Source: Kosmotogaceae bacterium (GTDB lineage: Bacteria; Thermotogota; Thermotogae; Petrotogales; Kosmotogaceae). From it: a stretch of DNA of 24,775 bases. Made by a program: the position numbers and the translations under genes. The notes below the pieces were generated by a model. It was not told the origin of the DNA and did not search any database. It saw nothing but the letters and a program-made list of their open reading frames with translations. Shown piece by piece: positions 1 to 8,114 of this stretch (position 1 is its first letter; the number at the start of each line of letters is the position of its first letter). The DNA is taken from contig DLVL01000095.1 of the NCBI GenBank assembly GCA_003444085.1, positions 1-24,775 of the forward strand, in the 5' to 3' direction.

Positions 1-512
1 CAATTCCAGCCTCCGTCGGGCCACTGCCACTGGATAAGCTTTCCGGCGAGTTCATCAGTGCGATGATCGTCGAGTCCGAGTTTCAGAAGATAAAACAGCG
101 CGTACCCTTCTTGCGAAGCACATCGTCTCACCTTTCCGTCTGTTCTCACAATTGATCTCTCATGGGAAGTTGAGAATAGCCACTTGTAGACTTGTTCGCG
201 TAAGGGAAACAGAGAATTATCCCCGGCAGGGTATTCCAGCTCGGCAAGCATGGCGAGTACCCAGTGGGCTCCGTACCACTTCTTATAGGGATGAACAGGA
301 ATCTCGCCGGAACTGTTTCTCTCGGAAAGGAGAGTCTTCACTCTCTGTGATCCTGCAATTCTTAGCTTCTCTTTCTCAAGCGCATCCGCTGAAGGTTCTT
401 CATCGATAAGCCAGGCAAGTGTTTTGTACCGGACCGAAGCTTCTTCTGAATTCAGAAGACTTTCAAAGACAGGTAATAAAGCCTGCTGTTGAATAACGGG
501 GCTTTCTCTCAT
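1..512 (-). CDS. Partial terpene-cyclase-like alpha/alpha-toroid protein (C-terminus off window)
   Basis: The reading frame is open from an ATG at 510-512 to the left edge, giving about 170 residues (begins MRESPVIQQQ) with no stop. An in-frame GTG at 522-524 is an alternative start. The visible part is mostly helical and contains KKWYGAHWVLAMLAELEYP and, at the very edge, WQWPDGGWN. This is the QxxDGGW-type repeat typical of squalene/oxidosqualene cyclases and prenyltransferase-beta-like alpha/alpha barrels. Many bacteria carry such stand-alone proteins of unknown function, and catalysis cannot be claimed because the catalytic half is missing. It lies 46 nt after lacI on the same strand, so it may be read through from lacI, but nothing ties it to sugar metabolism. 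The frame is secure; the family call is moderate. Confidence 0.7.
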   Translation of the reverse strand, partial: MRESPVIQQQALLPVFESLLNSEEASVRYKTLAWLIDEEPSADALEKEKLRIAGSQRVKTLLSERNSSGEIPVHPYKKWYGAHWVLAMLAELEYPAGDNSLFPLREQVYKWLFSTSHERSIVRTDGKVRRCASQEGYALFYLLKLGLDDHRTDELAGKLIQWQWPDGGWN

Positions 513-558
513 GCTCTTACTCACCCGCAATACTCAAGTCCCCAGATCCTCGCCAATG

Positions 559-1617
559 CTAGTTATGCCTTGCCATGCTACTGGTCTTTGAACGCAACGA
601 CCTGACAGATTCACCCAATACCAGCTCTCCTGTTATCCTGACTTCTTTGCTTACCTGTTTGGACGTTGTTATAGTCTGAGTCAGAAGCTCAGAAGCATGC
701 CTTCCAAATTGCTCCGTGTCTTGAGAGAGATAGGTGATTCTTGGTTCAAAGACTTCGAAGTATTCGTTTCTGTCAAAGCTGACAAGAGACAGGTCTTCTG
801 GGACTTTGATGCCCAGCTTTCTCACTGTCCTGAGCACTCCCAGCGTCATCATATCACCACATGAAACTATAGCAGTAGGTCTCCTTGACCTGCTGAGTCT
901 CATGAAATGCTGACACGCTTCTTCACCGGAGTCGGCAAAGAGGTTACCTTCAAAGATCAGCGAACTGCTCGTTCTGAGTCCTGCTTCTCTAAAAGCCTTC
1001 TTGTAACCTTCCAGACGCTCGCAACCTATCGAAAGAAACAAAGGCGGTGTGATTATCCCTATACGTCTGTGCCCTTTGTCCAGAAGATATGAAACCAGTC
1101 TTCTCGACCCATCCACGTTGTCTAGAAGAACCTTTCCACACTTCAGTTCCGGAATATCTCTATCCAGCAGAACAAGCGGCAGAGTCTTCATGACACGAGA
1201 GAACTCAGGAAGGACCACTTTTGGTGATCCTGCGGGCATAGCAATAACACCGGCGATTCTGTACTGAAGAAAAGACTCCAGGATGCTCCTTTGACGATCG
1301 GGGTCTTCCCCCGAACTGGCCGCAAGGATTTCGTAACCCTTTTCTGGGAGAACTCTTGAGACAGCTTCGACAATATCAGGGAAGTAAGGATTTCTGATGT
1401 CAGGCACAAGAATGCCGATGATGCCTGTTACACGCTTTTTCAGGTTTCGTGCCATAATGTTCGGAACATATCCGAGTTCTTCTACTGCTTTGTAGACTCT
1501 CTCCGCGGTTTCTTCACGAACTTTCTTCTTTCCCGAAAGAACATACGAAACTGTCGCTATCGATACACCGGCCCTGTCAGCGACGTCTCTGATTGACGGA
1601 ACCTCTCTACCTTTCAT
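559..1617 (-). CDS. LacI-family transcriptional repressor
   Basis: This 352-residue protein has the standard LacI layout. An N-terminal helix-turn-helix (PSIRDVADRAGVSIATVSYV, about residues 7-26) is followed by a hinge (ARNLKKRVTG) and a periplasmic-binding-protein-like effector domain to the C-terminus. The hinge keeps the ARxL leucine that, in the family, inserts into a central CpG of the operator. The only clear CG-centred operator in the window lies at 11459-11470 before ino1. I chose ATG 1617 because GGGGGG lies just upstream; a GTG at 1629 is in frame but poorer. The gene follows the transketolase on the same strand after a 287-nt gap, so it likely has its own promoter. It is inferred to repress the ino1-to-transketolase operon, with an imported sugar, a cyclitol or a phosphorylated intermediate as inducer. 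Confidence 0.93.
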   Translation of the reverse strand: MKGREVPSIRDVADRAGVSIATVSYVLSGKKKVREETAERVYKAVEELGYVPNIMARNLKKRVTGIIGILVPDIRNPYFPDIVEAVSRVLPEKGYEILAASSGEDPDRQRSILESFLQYRIAGVIAMPAGSPKVVLPEFSRVMKTLPLVLLDRDIPELKCGKVLLDNVDGSRRLVSYLLDKGHRRIGIITPPLFLSIGCERLEGYKKAFREAGLRTSSSLIFEGNLFADSGEEACQHFMRLSRSRRPTAIVSCGDMMTLGVLRTVRKLGIKVPEDLSLVSFDRNEYFEVFEPRITYLSQDTEQFGRHASELLTQTITTSKQVSKEVRITGELVLGESVRSLRSKTSSMARHN

Positions 1618-1629
1618 GCAACCCCCCAC

Positions 1630-1635
1630 AACGTT
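1630..1635. promoter_or_regulatory. Possible lacI auto-operator (weak)
   Basis: AACGTT, a CG-centred palindrome, sits 12 nt before the lacI start. It shares the AACGTT core of the strong operator before ino1 but lacks its outer arms. It could allow autoregulation, but a 6-bp palindrome is easily found by chance. Confidence 0.2.
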
Positions 1636-1764
1636 ACCAAAAAGAGCTTTGCTTGAAATTAACGTGTCTTCTTTGATTCTAACATAGAAGTGACGATAGC
1701 TTTACATTGTTAATGAAGACAGGCTGAAGCGAACCTTCTGTTGTCACCTGTTTCAGATAGAGAA

Positions 1765-1845
1765 AGAGGACCTCAACACTCTAATAAGGAGGATTTTCGT
1801 CTACTGGCGCTTGCGCAAGGCACTGCTCATGTGATGAGGTCCTTC
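1765..1845. repeat. Imperfect inverted repeat around a palindrome between transketolase and lacI
   Basis: AGGACCTCAaCAC (1767-1779) is mirrored by GTGaTGAGGTCCT (1831-1843): 12 of 13 positions pair, with a 51-nt interior. The interior contains the perfect palindrome CTTGCGCAAG at 1810-1819. On the minus strand this sits in the trailer of the transketolase operon and the upstream region of lacI. It could be an mRNA structure or a protein-binding element. No T-tract typical of an intrinsic terminator follows it. Confidence 0.35.
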
Positions 1846-1904
1846 AAAAGGCGGATTTCTGAACGCCTGAACGGAGTGTTTCCCGTGTCTAACCGCGTAT
1901 TCAC

Positions 1905-3809
1905 TTACTGACTTCTCATCTCAATAATCGCACTTCTGAGGTGGTTCTCAGAAATACCACTGGTTTCGAGAATCATCTCAGCAGGTCCAGAAAGCGCGTA
2001 GTCATCAATACCCAGAGAGATCATTCGCGCTGGATACCGTCCATGCTCAGCACAGATCCTGGACAAGACAGCAAATAACCCGGTTCTTCCGTTGTGATCT
2101 TCATAGACAATCACTTTACTGTCTTCGATCAACGAAAGGGCAGATTCGACGTCCGGATCAGATGGGCATGAAGCATTGACGACTCCCACGAAGATGCCTT
2201 CCTTTCTGAGTTCGTCTGAAACCTTGATGGCGCGGTGAAGAAGCTGCCCATATGACAGGATGAAGAGATCAGTACCAGTTCTTATTTGATCAATCCTGCC
2301 ATATTCGAAGACATAGTTAGCATCATAGAAAGCTGCTCCGTGCTCGTTAGTCACGATTGGGACTTTTGATCTTCCAACAGCAATCAGGACGTTGCCATTT
2401 ACCGAAGCTGCATATCGCATTGCTCTGTCAGTCTGATTTGGGTCTCCGGGGACAATCAGCTCCCAGCCAAACAGATTGTTCATTGCTCCAACATAATCAA
2501 TGCAGTGATGAGTCTTCCCATCTTCCCCTACATCTATTCCGACATGTGTACAAATCAGCTTCAAGTTTGTCTTGTTTATTGCATTCAATCTCTGCTGATT
2601 GTAAACTTCGTCGATCCCAAACATCCCAAAATCTGCGAAGAAGGGTACTATCCCACAGGTCGAAAGAGAACCGGACAGTGTTGCTGCATTATGTTCCTGA
2701 ACACCAAGTTCGACGATTCTGTCCGGATACTCAGTCGCAAGAGAATCCAGTTTCACTGAACCCAGAAGATCACAGTCGACTGCAAACAGAGGAACATCTG
2801 GATTTGATTTCACCAGATCGAGTATTGCTTTTCCAGCCGCAGAACGGTTGTCGGTTTTCTCAGAATAGACCCTAGGAATTCCCATTGAGACATCTGGAAC
2901 ATAGTTGTCAACATCAGGACGAACGTGACCCGGTTGCAGTTCTTTTCGACTCTTCTTGTATTTTTCGAGAGTCGGTTCAAGCGAGAGTTCGCTCATTGCA
3001 TCAATATACTGCTTCTCGGTCAATGTAACTCCATGATAGCCAATTTCATCTTCCATGAACGAAACACCTTTTCCGATCTTTGTTCGCGCAACGATCAGCG
3101 TCGGCGAACCTTCTTCCGCCTCAAGCAAAGCTTCCCAGAGAGCCACAATACTATGACCGTCAGCATTGATAACTCGCCACCCTGAAGCTTTGTATTCTCT
3201 TTCGATGTTTACCGGCATGATTTGCGATGCTTTTCCAGATATCTGAGCATCGTTATAGTCAATTATCGCCGTGATGTTTTTCAGATTGAATTTTATGGCA
3301 GTCCTTCTGGCCTCAGCTACCTGCCCTTTTGCCTGCTCTGCATCTCCCATAACAACATATACATGGCTTCCGTTGCCCAGGAGTTTTGAACCAAGCGCCA
3401 TTCCTACTCCAGCAGAGAGGCCCTGGCCAAGATTGCCTGTTGTCCACTCGATTCCGGGAATACCCCTGGTTATGTGGCCTTCAAAAACTGTCCCAGGATG
3501 TCTGAAACCCGCTATCGCTTCTTCAATGTCGATGAACCCGAGTCTACCAAGAGCAGCATAAACACCAGGAGATGTATGCCCGTGGCTTACTACAACTCTG
3601 TCTCGCTGACGATTGAAAGGATCTTCAGGTGAGATATCTGCAAAAGCGTATACAGATAAGAATATATCAATTGAAGACATCGAACCTCCTGGATGTCCTG
3701 AGCCTGAAAGCGTGGTCATCGTCAAAATGTCACCGCGACATCTCCTGGCCATATCCTCCAGTAGCTGTATTCTGCTGTCATCGAGTGGCTTTTTACCGTA
3801 GCTCCTCAT
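1905..3809 (-). CDS. Single-chain transketolase-family enzyme
   Basis: This 634-residue thiamine-diphosphate enzyme has both transketolase halves in one chain. The N-terminal half shows SGHPGGSMSS, HGHTSPGVYAALG and GNLGQG, plus the cofactor motif as GDAEQAKGQ followed by IIDYND about 30 residues later. The C-terminal half has the catalytic-glutamate stretch ELGVQEHNAA and THVGIDVGEDGKTH. Transketolases move a two-carbon ketol unit between sugar phosphates. The usual GDG of the cofactor motif is GDA here, and THDS is THVG, which points to a divergent subfamily with a possibly unusual substrate. ATG 3809 was chosen because GAGGAGG precedes it by 5 nt; a TTG at 3836 is less likely. It is the last enzyme gene of the operon, 16 nt after the SIS gene, and would deliver carbon to the pentose-phosphate pool. 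The housekeeping transketolase is probably elsewhere. Confidence 0.92.
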   Translation of the reverse strand: MRSYGKKPLDDSRIQLLEDMARRCRGDILTMTTLSGSGHPGGSMSSIDIFLSVYAFADISPEDPFNRQRDRVVVSHGHTSPGVYAALGRLGFIDIEEAIAGFRHPGTVFEGHITRGIPGIEWTTGNLGQGLSAGVGMALGSKLLGNGSHVYVVMGDAEQAKGQVAEARRTAIKFNLKNITAIIDYNDAQISGKASQIMPVNIEREYKASGWRVINADGHSIVALWEALLEAEEGSPTLIVARTKIGKGVSFMEDEIGYHGVTLTEKQYIDAMSELSLEPTLEKYKKSRKELQPGHVRPDVDNYVPDVSMGIPRVYSEKTDNRSAAGKAILDLVKSNPDVPLFAVDCDLLGSVKLDSLATEYPDRIVELGVQEHNAATLSGSLSTCGIVPFFADFGMFGIDEVYNQQRLNAINKTNLKLICTHVGIDVGEDGKTHHCIDYVGAMNNLFGWELIVPGDPNQTDRAMRYAASVNGNVLIAVGRSKVPIVTNEHGAAFYDANYVFEYGRIDQIRTGTDLFILSYGQLLHRAIKVSDELRKEGIFVGVVNASCPSDPDVESALSLIEDSKVIVYEDHNGRTGLFAVLSRICAEHGRYPARMISLGIDDYALSGPAEMILETSGISENHLRSAIIEMRSQ

Positions 3810-3825
3810 AACTTCCTCCTCAATA

Positions 3826-4440
3826 TCAACTTCCAAGAACCTTGCTAAGATCTTCCCCCAGTGCTCCTCCTGGATGGAACATCAGAAAGTCGTCTTGCGA
3901 AAAGCCCTTCACCCTTGCTGCCGCAACAGCCAGTGCATCACCAATTGCCAGAGTTACTGTTGAGCTGGCTGTGGGTGCTGTATCCAAGTAGTCTGCTTCG
4001 TGCTCAACTCTCGTGCATAATACAACATCAGCTATTCGCGCTAGCGCATTGTCTCTATCGCGACAGATGGCGATTATCTTGTTTCCTCGCATTTTGACTT
4101 TTGGTAACATCGCCATGAGTTCCATTGTCCTGCCGCTATGGGAAATTGCTATGACAACATCTTCAGGAGCAACCATTCCAAGATCTCCATGCAACGACTC
4201 ATCGCTATGAACGAAATGACTCGGTGTTCCCAGGCTCGCAAGAGTCGCGCTAATCTTGTTTCCAACGTGTCCCGACTTTCCTACACCGGTCACAATTACG
4301 CGTCCTTTGGAGTTGACAATCAGGTCCACTGCTCTGACAAAACCATCATCAAGGCTATCCACAAGAATCCTCAGCGCATCCGATTCTTTCTTCAGTACCT
4401 CTCTTATGTATTCAAGAACACTGTTATCCGAGTATTTCAC
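3826..4440 (-). CDS. SIS-domain sugar-phosphate isomerase, KdsD/GutQ-like without CBS domains
   Basis: The protein has about 204 residues and a single SIS domain closely matching the isomerase half of arabinose-5-phosphate isomerases: VTGVGKSGHVGNKISATLASLGTP, HGDLGMV, AISHSGRTMEL, TAPTASSTVT and HPGGALGEDL. KdsD and GutQ are about 320 residues with two C-terminal CBS domains; these are absent because a stop follows directly after the SIS domain. The expected chemistry is aldose-ketose isomerisation of a phosphosugar. Between an importer and a transketolase it probably makes the ketose phosphate that transketolase uses, rather than a Kdo precursor. I prefer GTG 4440, about 10 nt after GGGAG; TTG 4446 and TTG 4464 are in-frame alternatives. 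It follows rbsC by 42 nt. Confidence 0.88.
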   Translation of the reverse strand: MKYSDNSVLEYIREVLKKESDALRILVDSLDDGFVRAVDLIVNSKGRVIVTGVGKSGHVGNKISATLASLGTPSHFVHSDESLHGDLGMVAPEDVVIAISHSGRTMELMAMLPKVKMRGNKIIAICRDRDNALARIADVVLCTRVEHEADYLDTAPTASSTVTLAIGDALAVAAARVKGFSQDDFLMFHPGGALGEDLSKVLGS

Positions 4441-4482
4441 AGTCAATACACTCCCTGGAGTCAATCTTGTTTTCTGTCGGAA

Positions 4483-5412
4483 TTATTTGATGTTACCTAT
4501 CTTGGATCGTTCAAGCGATATGAATACCGCCATTACAAGGATGATTCCCTTTATTACAAGTTGCCAGGGAGATGGAACACCCATTATTACGAGCCCGTTT
4601 CCGATACTAGCCATTATCACAGCACCTATTATCGTTCCGTAGATATTCCCTATGCCGCCAGTTAGAGGAGTCCCACCAAGAACTACTGAAGCTATTACAT
4701 CAAGTTCATAACCAACACCAATGGTCGGACTGGCTACCCCCAGCCTGCTCGCCATCATGAACCCGCCAAGTCCCGCCAATCCACCTGAAAGCAAAAAGGG
4801 AAGTATTTTATACAGGCGAATGGGTACCCCGGACATTTTTGAAACAGTCTCGTCTCCTCCGATTGCCCTGACGTACTCACCGAATCTTGTGAAGTAGTAG
4901 AGAAACATTGCTATAGCGAAGACTGCCATCGCAATCAAGAAGATCCCTGGCCAGCTCCCCATCCAGACTGTATTGTCGGACATCATTACTGGAAATCCCC
5001 CCGAATAAATGGTGGTCAACCCTCGGGCTGCCTGAAGCATCCCAAGCGTTACAATAAATGAAGGAACCTTGAGTAGAGAAAAGGCGCTTCCATTTATGAG
5101 TCCACAAAGGGCACCAATTCCAAGTGCTGCCAGAACTCCGAGTAAGGGACTGGATGATGCAACTGTTCCACCGATCATTCCTGCCAGAGCAAGAACAGAC
5201 CCAACTGATAGGTCAATACTTCCAGAGACAATGACGAAGGTTACACCGAATCCCACAGTCATCGTGATTGCGCTCTGTTGCAGAATTAGTCTGAAGTTTC
5301 TCAGATTGGAAAATCTGCCGGGATCCAGAACCGTGAAAAACACCATAACCGCTATCAGTGAAAGAAACGGAACAATTATCCTGAGATTCGCTCTGAATTT
5401 ATGCTGTGACAT
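4483..5412 (-). CDS. Ribose-type ABC transporter permease (RbsC/AraH family)
   Basis: A 309-residue, highly hydrophobic protein with the RbsC-family pattern: N-terminal membrane segments, GFGVTFVIVSGSIDLSVGSV (the conserved GxDLSVG region), SFIVTLGMLQAARGL, and C-terminal VLGGTPLTGGIGNIYGT followed by more membrane segments. It forms the inner-membrane channel for a monosaccharide or cyclitol, working with the binding protein and the twin-domain ATPase encoded just upstream. The start ATG is preceded by AGGAGGTCGAA. It is separated from the binding-protein gene by 65 nt that contain a strong GC-rich hairpin, which likely sets permease level below binding-protein level. The substrate cannot be read from the sequence; the family includes importers for ribose, xylose, arabinose, inositol and AI-2. 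Confidence 0.93.
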   Translation of the reverse strand: MSQHKFRANLRIIVPFLSLIAVMVFFTVLDPGRFSNLRNFRLILQQSAITMTVGFGVTFVIVSGSIDLSVGSVLALAGMIGGTVASSSPLLGVLAALGIGALCGLINGSAFSLLKVPSFIVTLGMLQAARGLTTIYSGGFPVMMSDNTVWMGSWPGIFLIAMAVFAIAMFLYYFTRFGEYVRAIGGDETVSKMSGVPIRLYKILPFLLSGGLAGLGGFMMASRLGVASPTIGVGYELDVIASVVLGGTPLTGGIGNIYGTIIGAVIMASIGNGLVIMGVPSPWQLVIKGIILVMAVFISLERSKIGNIK

Positions 5413-5448
5413 TTCGACCTCCTGACTTATACATGCATAAGCGGGAAA

Positions 5449-5470
5449 CCCGGAGGCCGTGGCCTCCGGG
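5449..5470 (-). promoter_or_regulatory. Strong intergenic hairpin between rbsB and rbsC
   Basis: CCCGGAGGC-CGTG-GCCTCCGGG is a perfect 9-bp GC-rich stem with a 4-nt loop, starting 7 nt after the rbsB stop. On the transcript it is followed only by GGGTTTCCCGC, so it lacks the U-tract of a classical terminator. Hairpins at this position in binding-protein operons typically protect the upstream mRNA or attenuate downstream genes. The likely effect is more binding protein than permease. Confidence 0.75.
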
Positions 5471-5477
5471 GGTGTGA

Positions 5478-6527
5478 CTACTGAATTGCTATCTCGAAGA
5501 AGTATCTTCCGGTTGCTTCAGGGTTAAGAGCTCTACTGAGTTCTGTTGCGTCGATTTCTGGTGGGTTGAATATGAACTGTTCCCTGAAGTCTGCTACGTT
5601 ATCCTGGGTTACCTTCATGAGCTGTAGTCTGACTACCCTGTATTCAGGCAGTGGAGGCTTGCCATTCATGTAGTCATAGAGCATTATGAGTCCGAAACCA
5701 CCTTGCAGCCAGTGACCTCCGAAGGATGCGTAGTACCAGCCCTCTTCGATTCTCTCAACTGCGTCGGGATTAAGGTCCATACCGACTACGGCGATCTCCC
5801 TGTTCTGAAGGGCTTCGCCCAGTCCCGCGTCTCTAAGCGCTCTAACTGCACCAACTGCCAGGGCATCATTGTAGCACCATATGCCAGCGAATTCCCCACC
5901 ATATGCAGCCAGGAAGTTCTCAGTGACCTGAATCCCGAGATCAGGGTTTTCCCCTATCCATTCGACTGCAATGAGGTTTGTCTCTGGATATGCTTCGACC
6001 GCCTGTGCGAGACCTGCATAGCGTCCTTCAGCCACTGACGCACCGTGTACTCCGTTGATCCCGACGATATTGGTCATGCCGAGTTCCTTTATAAGTGTTT
6101 CTGCTATCTTGAATCCGGTATCGGCATCGTCAGGACCTATGAAACCAACAAAACCATCCCAGGCATATTCAGTCGGGTCGATTCCTGGCCATCTGTCGGT
6201 AACCGCAATGGGAACACCAGCCAGTTCTGCCCTTCTGATAATGGCAGGGCCAACCTGTGCAGTCTGCGGTGTGACGATGAGGCCGTCAACTCCCGCAGCA
6301 ATAAGGTTCTCGATATCCATGATCTGCTTTCCTTCGTTGTTCTCACAGTCGACAATCCTTACCTCAATTCCGAGCTGCTCAGCCACATTGTTTACAAAGC
6401 CCACGTAGTTCTGCCAGAAAGGATTTGCAAGGGTCGGAACAGATACCCCAACTACCAGCTTCTGAGCAAGGGTTACGGCTGATACTGCTAACAACACCAC
6501 AAGAATCAACAAAACAGCTTTCTTCAT
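5478..6527 (-). CDS. Periplasmic sugar-binding protein (RbsB-type)
   Basis: The protein has 349 residues with an N-terminal signal peptide (MKKAVLLILVVLLAVSAVTLAQ) lacking a lipobox cysteine, so it is predicted secreted rather than lipid-anchored. The mature part fits the Peripla_BP_4/type I fold of ribose-type binding proteins: VGVSVPTLANPFWQNYV, IENLIAAGVDGLIVTPQ, a hinge around GIWCYNDALAVGAVRAL and VVGMDLNPDAVERI. It should capture the operon's substrate and deliver it to the RbsC-like permease. Its start follows GGGAGGTGTAAGA. Pocket residues such as F-W near the N-terminus and D in GMDLNP are typical, but they do not separate pentose, hexose and inositol binders. Confidence 0.93.
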   Translation of the reverse strand: MKKAVLLILVVLLAVSAVTLAQKLVVGVSVPTLANPFWQNYVGFVNNVAEQLGIEVRIVDCENNEGKQIMDIENLIAAGVDGLIVTPQTAQVGPAIIRRAELAGVPIAVTDRWPGIDPTEYAWDGFVGFIGPDDADTGFKIAETLIKELGMTNIVGINGVHGASVAEGRYAGLAQAVEAYPETNLIAVEWIGENPDLGIQVTENFLAAYGGEFAGIWCYNDALAVGAVRALRDAGLGEALQNREIAVVGMDLNPDAVERIEEGWYYASFGGHWLQGGFGLIMLYDYMNGKPPLPEYRVVRLQLMKVTQDNVADFREQFIFNPPEIDATELSRALNPEATGRYFFEIAIQ

Positions 6528-6596
6528 TCTTACACCTCCCGGTGGATTTTATGCTGACTGATCTGAGAGAGTCACGAACACTTTGACATAACTCTC

Positions 6597-8114
6597 CTAG
6601 ATCATCCCAACAACAACTTGTTCTTCATCAAGTTCTTTCGATCTTTCGAACTCCCTGGATATTTTTCCTTCTTTGAACACAAGTATCCTGTCACTCATAC
6701 CGATTAGCTCTGGAAGCTCTTCAGTTATCATGATGATTCCTTTTCCCTGTTCCTTGAGAGATTCCATCAATCTGTATATCTGCGCCTTCACCCCAACGTC
6801 CACACCTCTCGTCGGGCAAGCCATGATAAAAATGTCCGTGTCTCTGGCAAGCCATTTGGAAACAACCACTTTTTGCCTGTTGCCGCCGCTAAGGTTTATG
6901 CACAATGTGTTCACGTTTGGAGCCTTGATACTCAGCTTTTTCATGTAATCTCTGGCAAGCTGGCGTTTCTTCTGAAGACTGACAAGCTGCTTCATACCTC
7001 TTGAAGCTACAAGATTCATGTTCGGAAGAGAAATATTGTCTTTGATTGTGTGCATTGGAATGAGACCTTCTTTGTCTCTCTCGCGCGGTATGAAGCCTAT
7101 CCCATGTTTCATGGCAACTCCTGGACTGGTCAGATGAACGACCTGACCATTCACAGAGATCTCCCCGGTGTAATGCTGAAGCCCAAACAGCGTCCTGCCA
7201 AGAACGTGCATGCCCGAACCGACAAGTCCTCCGATCCCGAGGATCTCTCCCTTATGAAGATCGAAACTGACATCTCGTATAGAATCACTAACGCTAAGGT
7301 TGCGAACCGATATCAGAAGTTCACCGTCATGAGAAGCTTGCCAGTCGTCTCTGTAATAATGCTTCAACTCTCTACCGACCATCATAGAAGGCAGATCATC
7401 GAGTCTGGTTTCATCTGGAATCAGCGTCTTCACATGTTTGGCATCTTTCATAACAGTTATTCTGTCTGCGATTTGGAAGACTTCCTTTAATCTGTGTGAA
7501 ACGAAGAGAATAGCCACGCCTTCGCCCTTCATTTCATTCAATTGATCAAATAGAATCTTCTGACCATCAATGGTTAGCGCAGCTGTAGTTTCGTCGATGA
7601 TGAGTACGCGAAGACCGGGGTTTGTCTTTGCTCGTGCAAGCTCGAGGAGTTTCCACTGTTCATAGGGAAGACTTGAGACTCTCTTGGTGACATCAATATA
7701 ATCGACTCCGATGTTCTTCAGTACTTTCTCAGCAGCCTTCTTACGCTTCCAAAGAGATAACACACCTGCCCGAGAGAATTGCTTTTCGTTATTGAGAAAC
7801 AGGTTTTCAGCTACAGTAAGAGTGCCAACAACACCTGGCTCCTGTAAGACAATGGCGATACCGTTTTGGAACATGTGCCATACGTTTTTCGGTTCAACGT
7901 TTCTACCTTCAAAAGTAATCTCTCCTGAGTCTTTCGAGTAGATACCACTGATTATCTTCATCAGAGTCGACTTCCCCGCTCCGTTTTCGCCAATAACACA
8001 GTGCGTCTCGCCAGCAAAGAAGTCCATAGAAACGTTGTCTAGTGCGGTGATCCCTCCGAATCTCTTGTCGATATTCCTGACAGAAAGAAGCGGTGTCGCC
8101 TTGTCTCCGTCCAT
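6597..8114 (-). CDS. RbsA-type twin-domain ABC ATPase with a degenerate second site
   Basis: This 505-residue protein carries two nucleotide-binding domains in tandem, as in RbsA/MglA/XylG. Domain 1 has an intact Walker A (GENGAGKST, residues 42-50), Walker B (VLIIDETTAAL) and switch histidine (FVSHRLKEV), but a degenerate signature (SLPYEQWKLLELARA). Domain 2 has an intact signature (LSGGNRQKVVVSKWLA), a Walker A lacking the lysine (GLVGSGMHVL) and a Walker B changed to IFIMACPTRG where LDEPTRG is normal. Only the composite site formed by domain-1 Walker motifs and the domain-2 signature should hydrolyse ATP. ATG 8114 has AAAGGAG 7 nt upstream; a TTG at 8135 is a poorer alternative. It energises the adjacent binding-protein/permease system. 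A 119-nt gap separates it from the oxidoreductase gene, so an internal promoter or processing site is possible. Confidence 0.93.
   Translation of the reverse strand: MDGDKATPLLSVRNIDKRFGGITALDNVSMDFFAGETHCVIGENGAGKSTLMKIISGIYSKDSGEITFEGRNVEPKNVWHMFQNGIAIVLQEPGVVGTLTVAENLFLNNEKQFSRAGVLSLWKRKKAAEKVLKNIGVDYIDVTKRVSSLPYEQWKLLELARAKTNPGLRVLIIDETTAALTIDGQKILFDQLNEMKGEGVAILFVSHRLKEVFQIADRITVMKDAKHVKTLIPDETRLDDLPSMMVGRELKHYYRDDWQASHDGELLISVRNLSVSDSIRDVSFDLHKGEILGIGGLVGSGMHVLGRTLFGLQHYTGEISVNGQVVHLTSPGVAMKHGIGFIPRERDKEGLIPMHTIKDNISLPNMNLVASRGMKQLVSLQKKRQLARDYMKKLSIKAPNVNTLCINLSGGNRQKVVVSKWLARDTDIFIMACPTRGVDVGVKAQIYRLMESLKEQGKGIIMITEELPELIGMSDRILVFKEGKISREFERSKELDEEQVVVGMI

Noticed and set aside
1841..1890. 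Possible intrinsic terminator GGCG...CGCC-TTTT after the transketolase gene
   Set aside because: The stem is only 4 bp with a 10-nt loop and a short T run; too weak to call.
2357..2875. Long open frames opposite the transketolase gene and similar antisense frames elsewhere
   Set aside because: They lack ribosome sites and recognisable domains and mirror well-supported genes on the other strand.
1905..4440. Sulfoquinovose transketolase (sulfo-TK) pathway
   Set aside because: That route uses a split SqwG/SqwH transketolase and a sulfolactaldehyde enzyme, while here the transketolase is one chain and the set includes Ino1 and a PfkB kinase.
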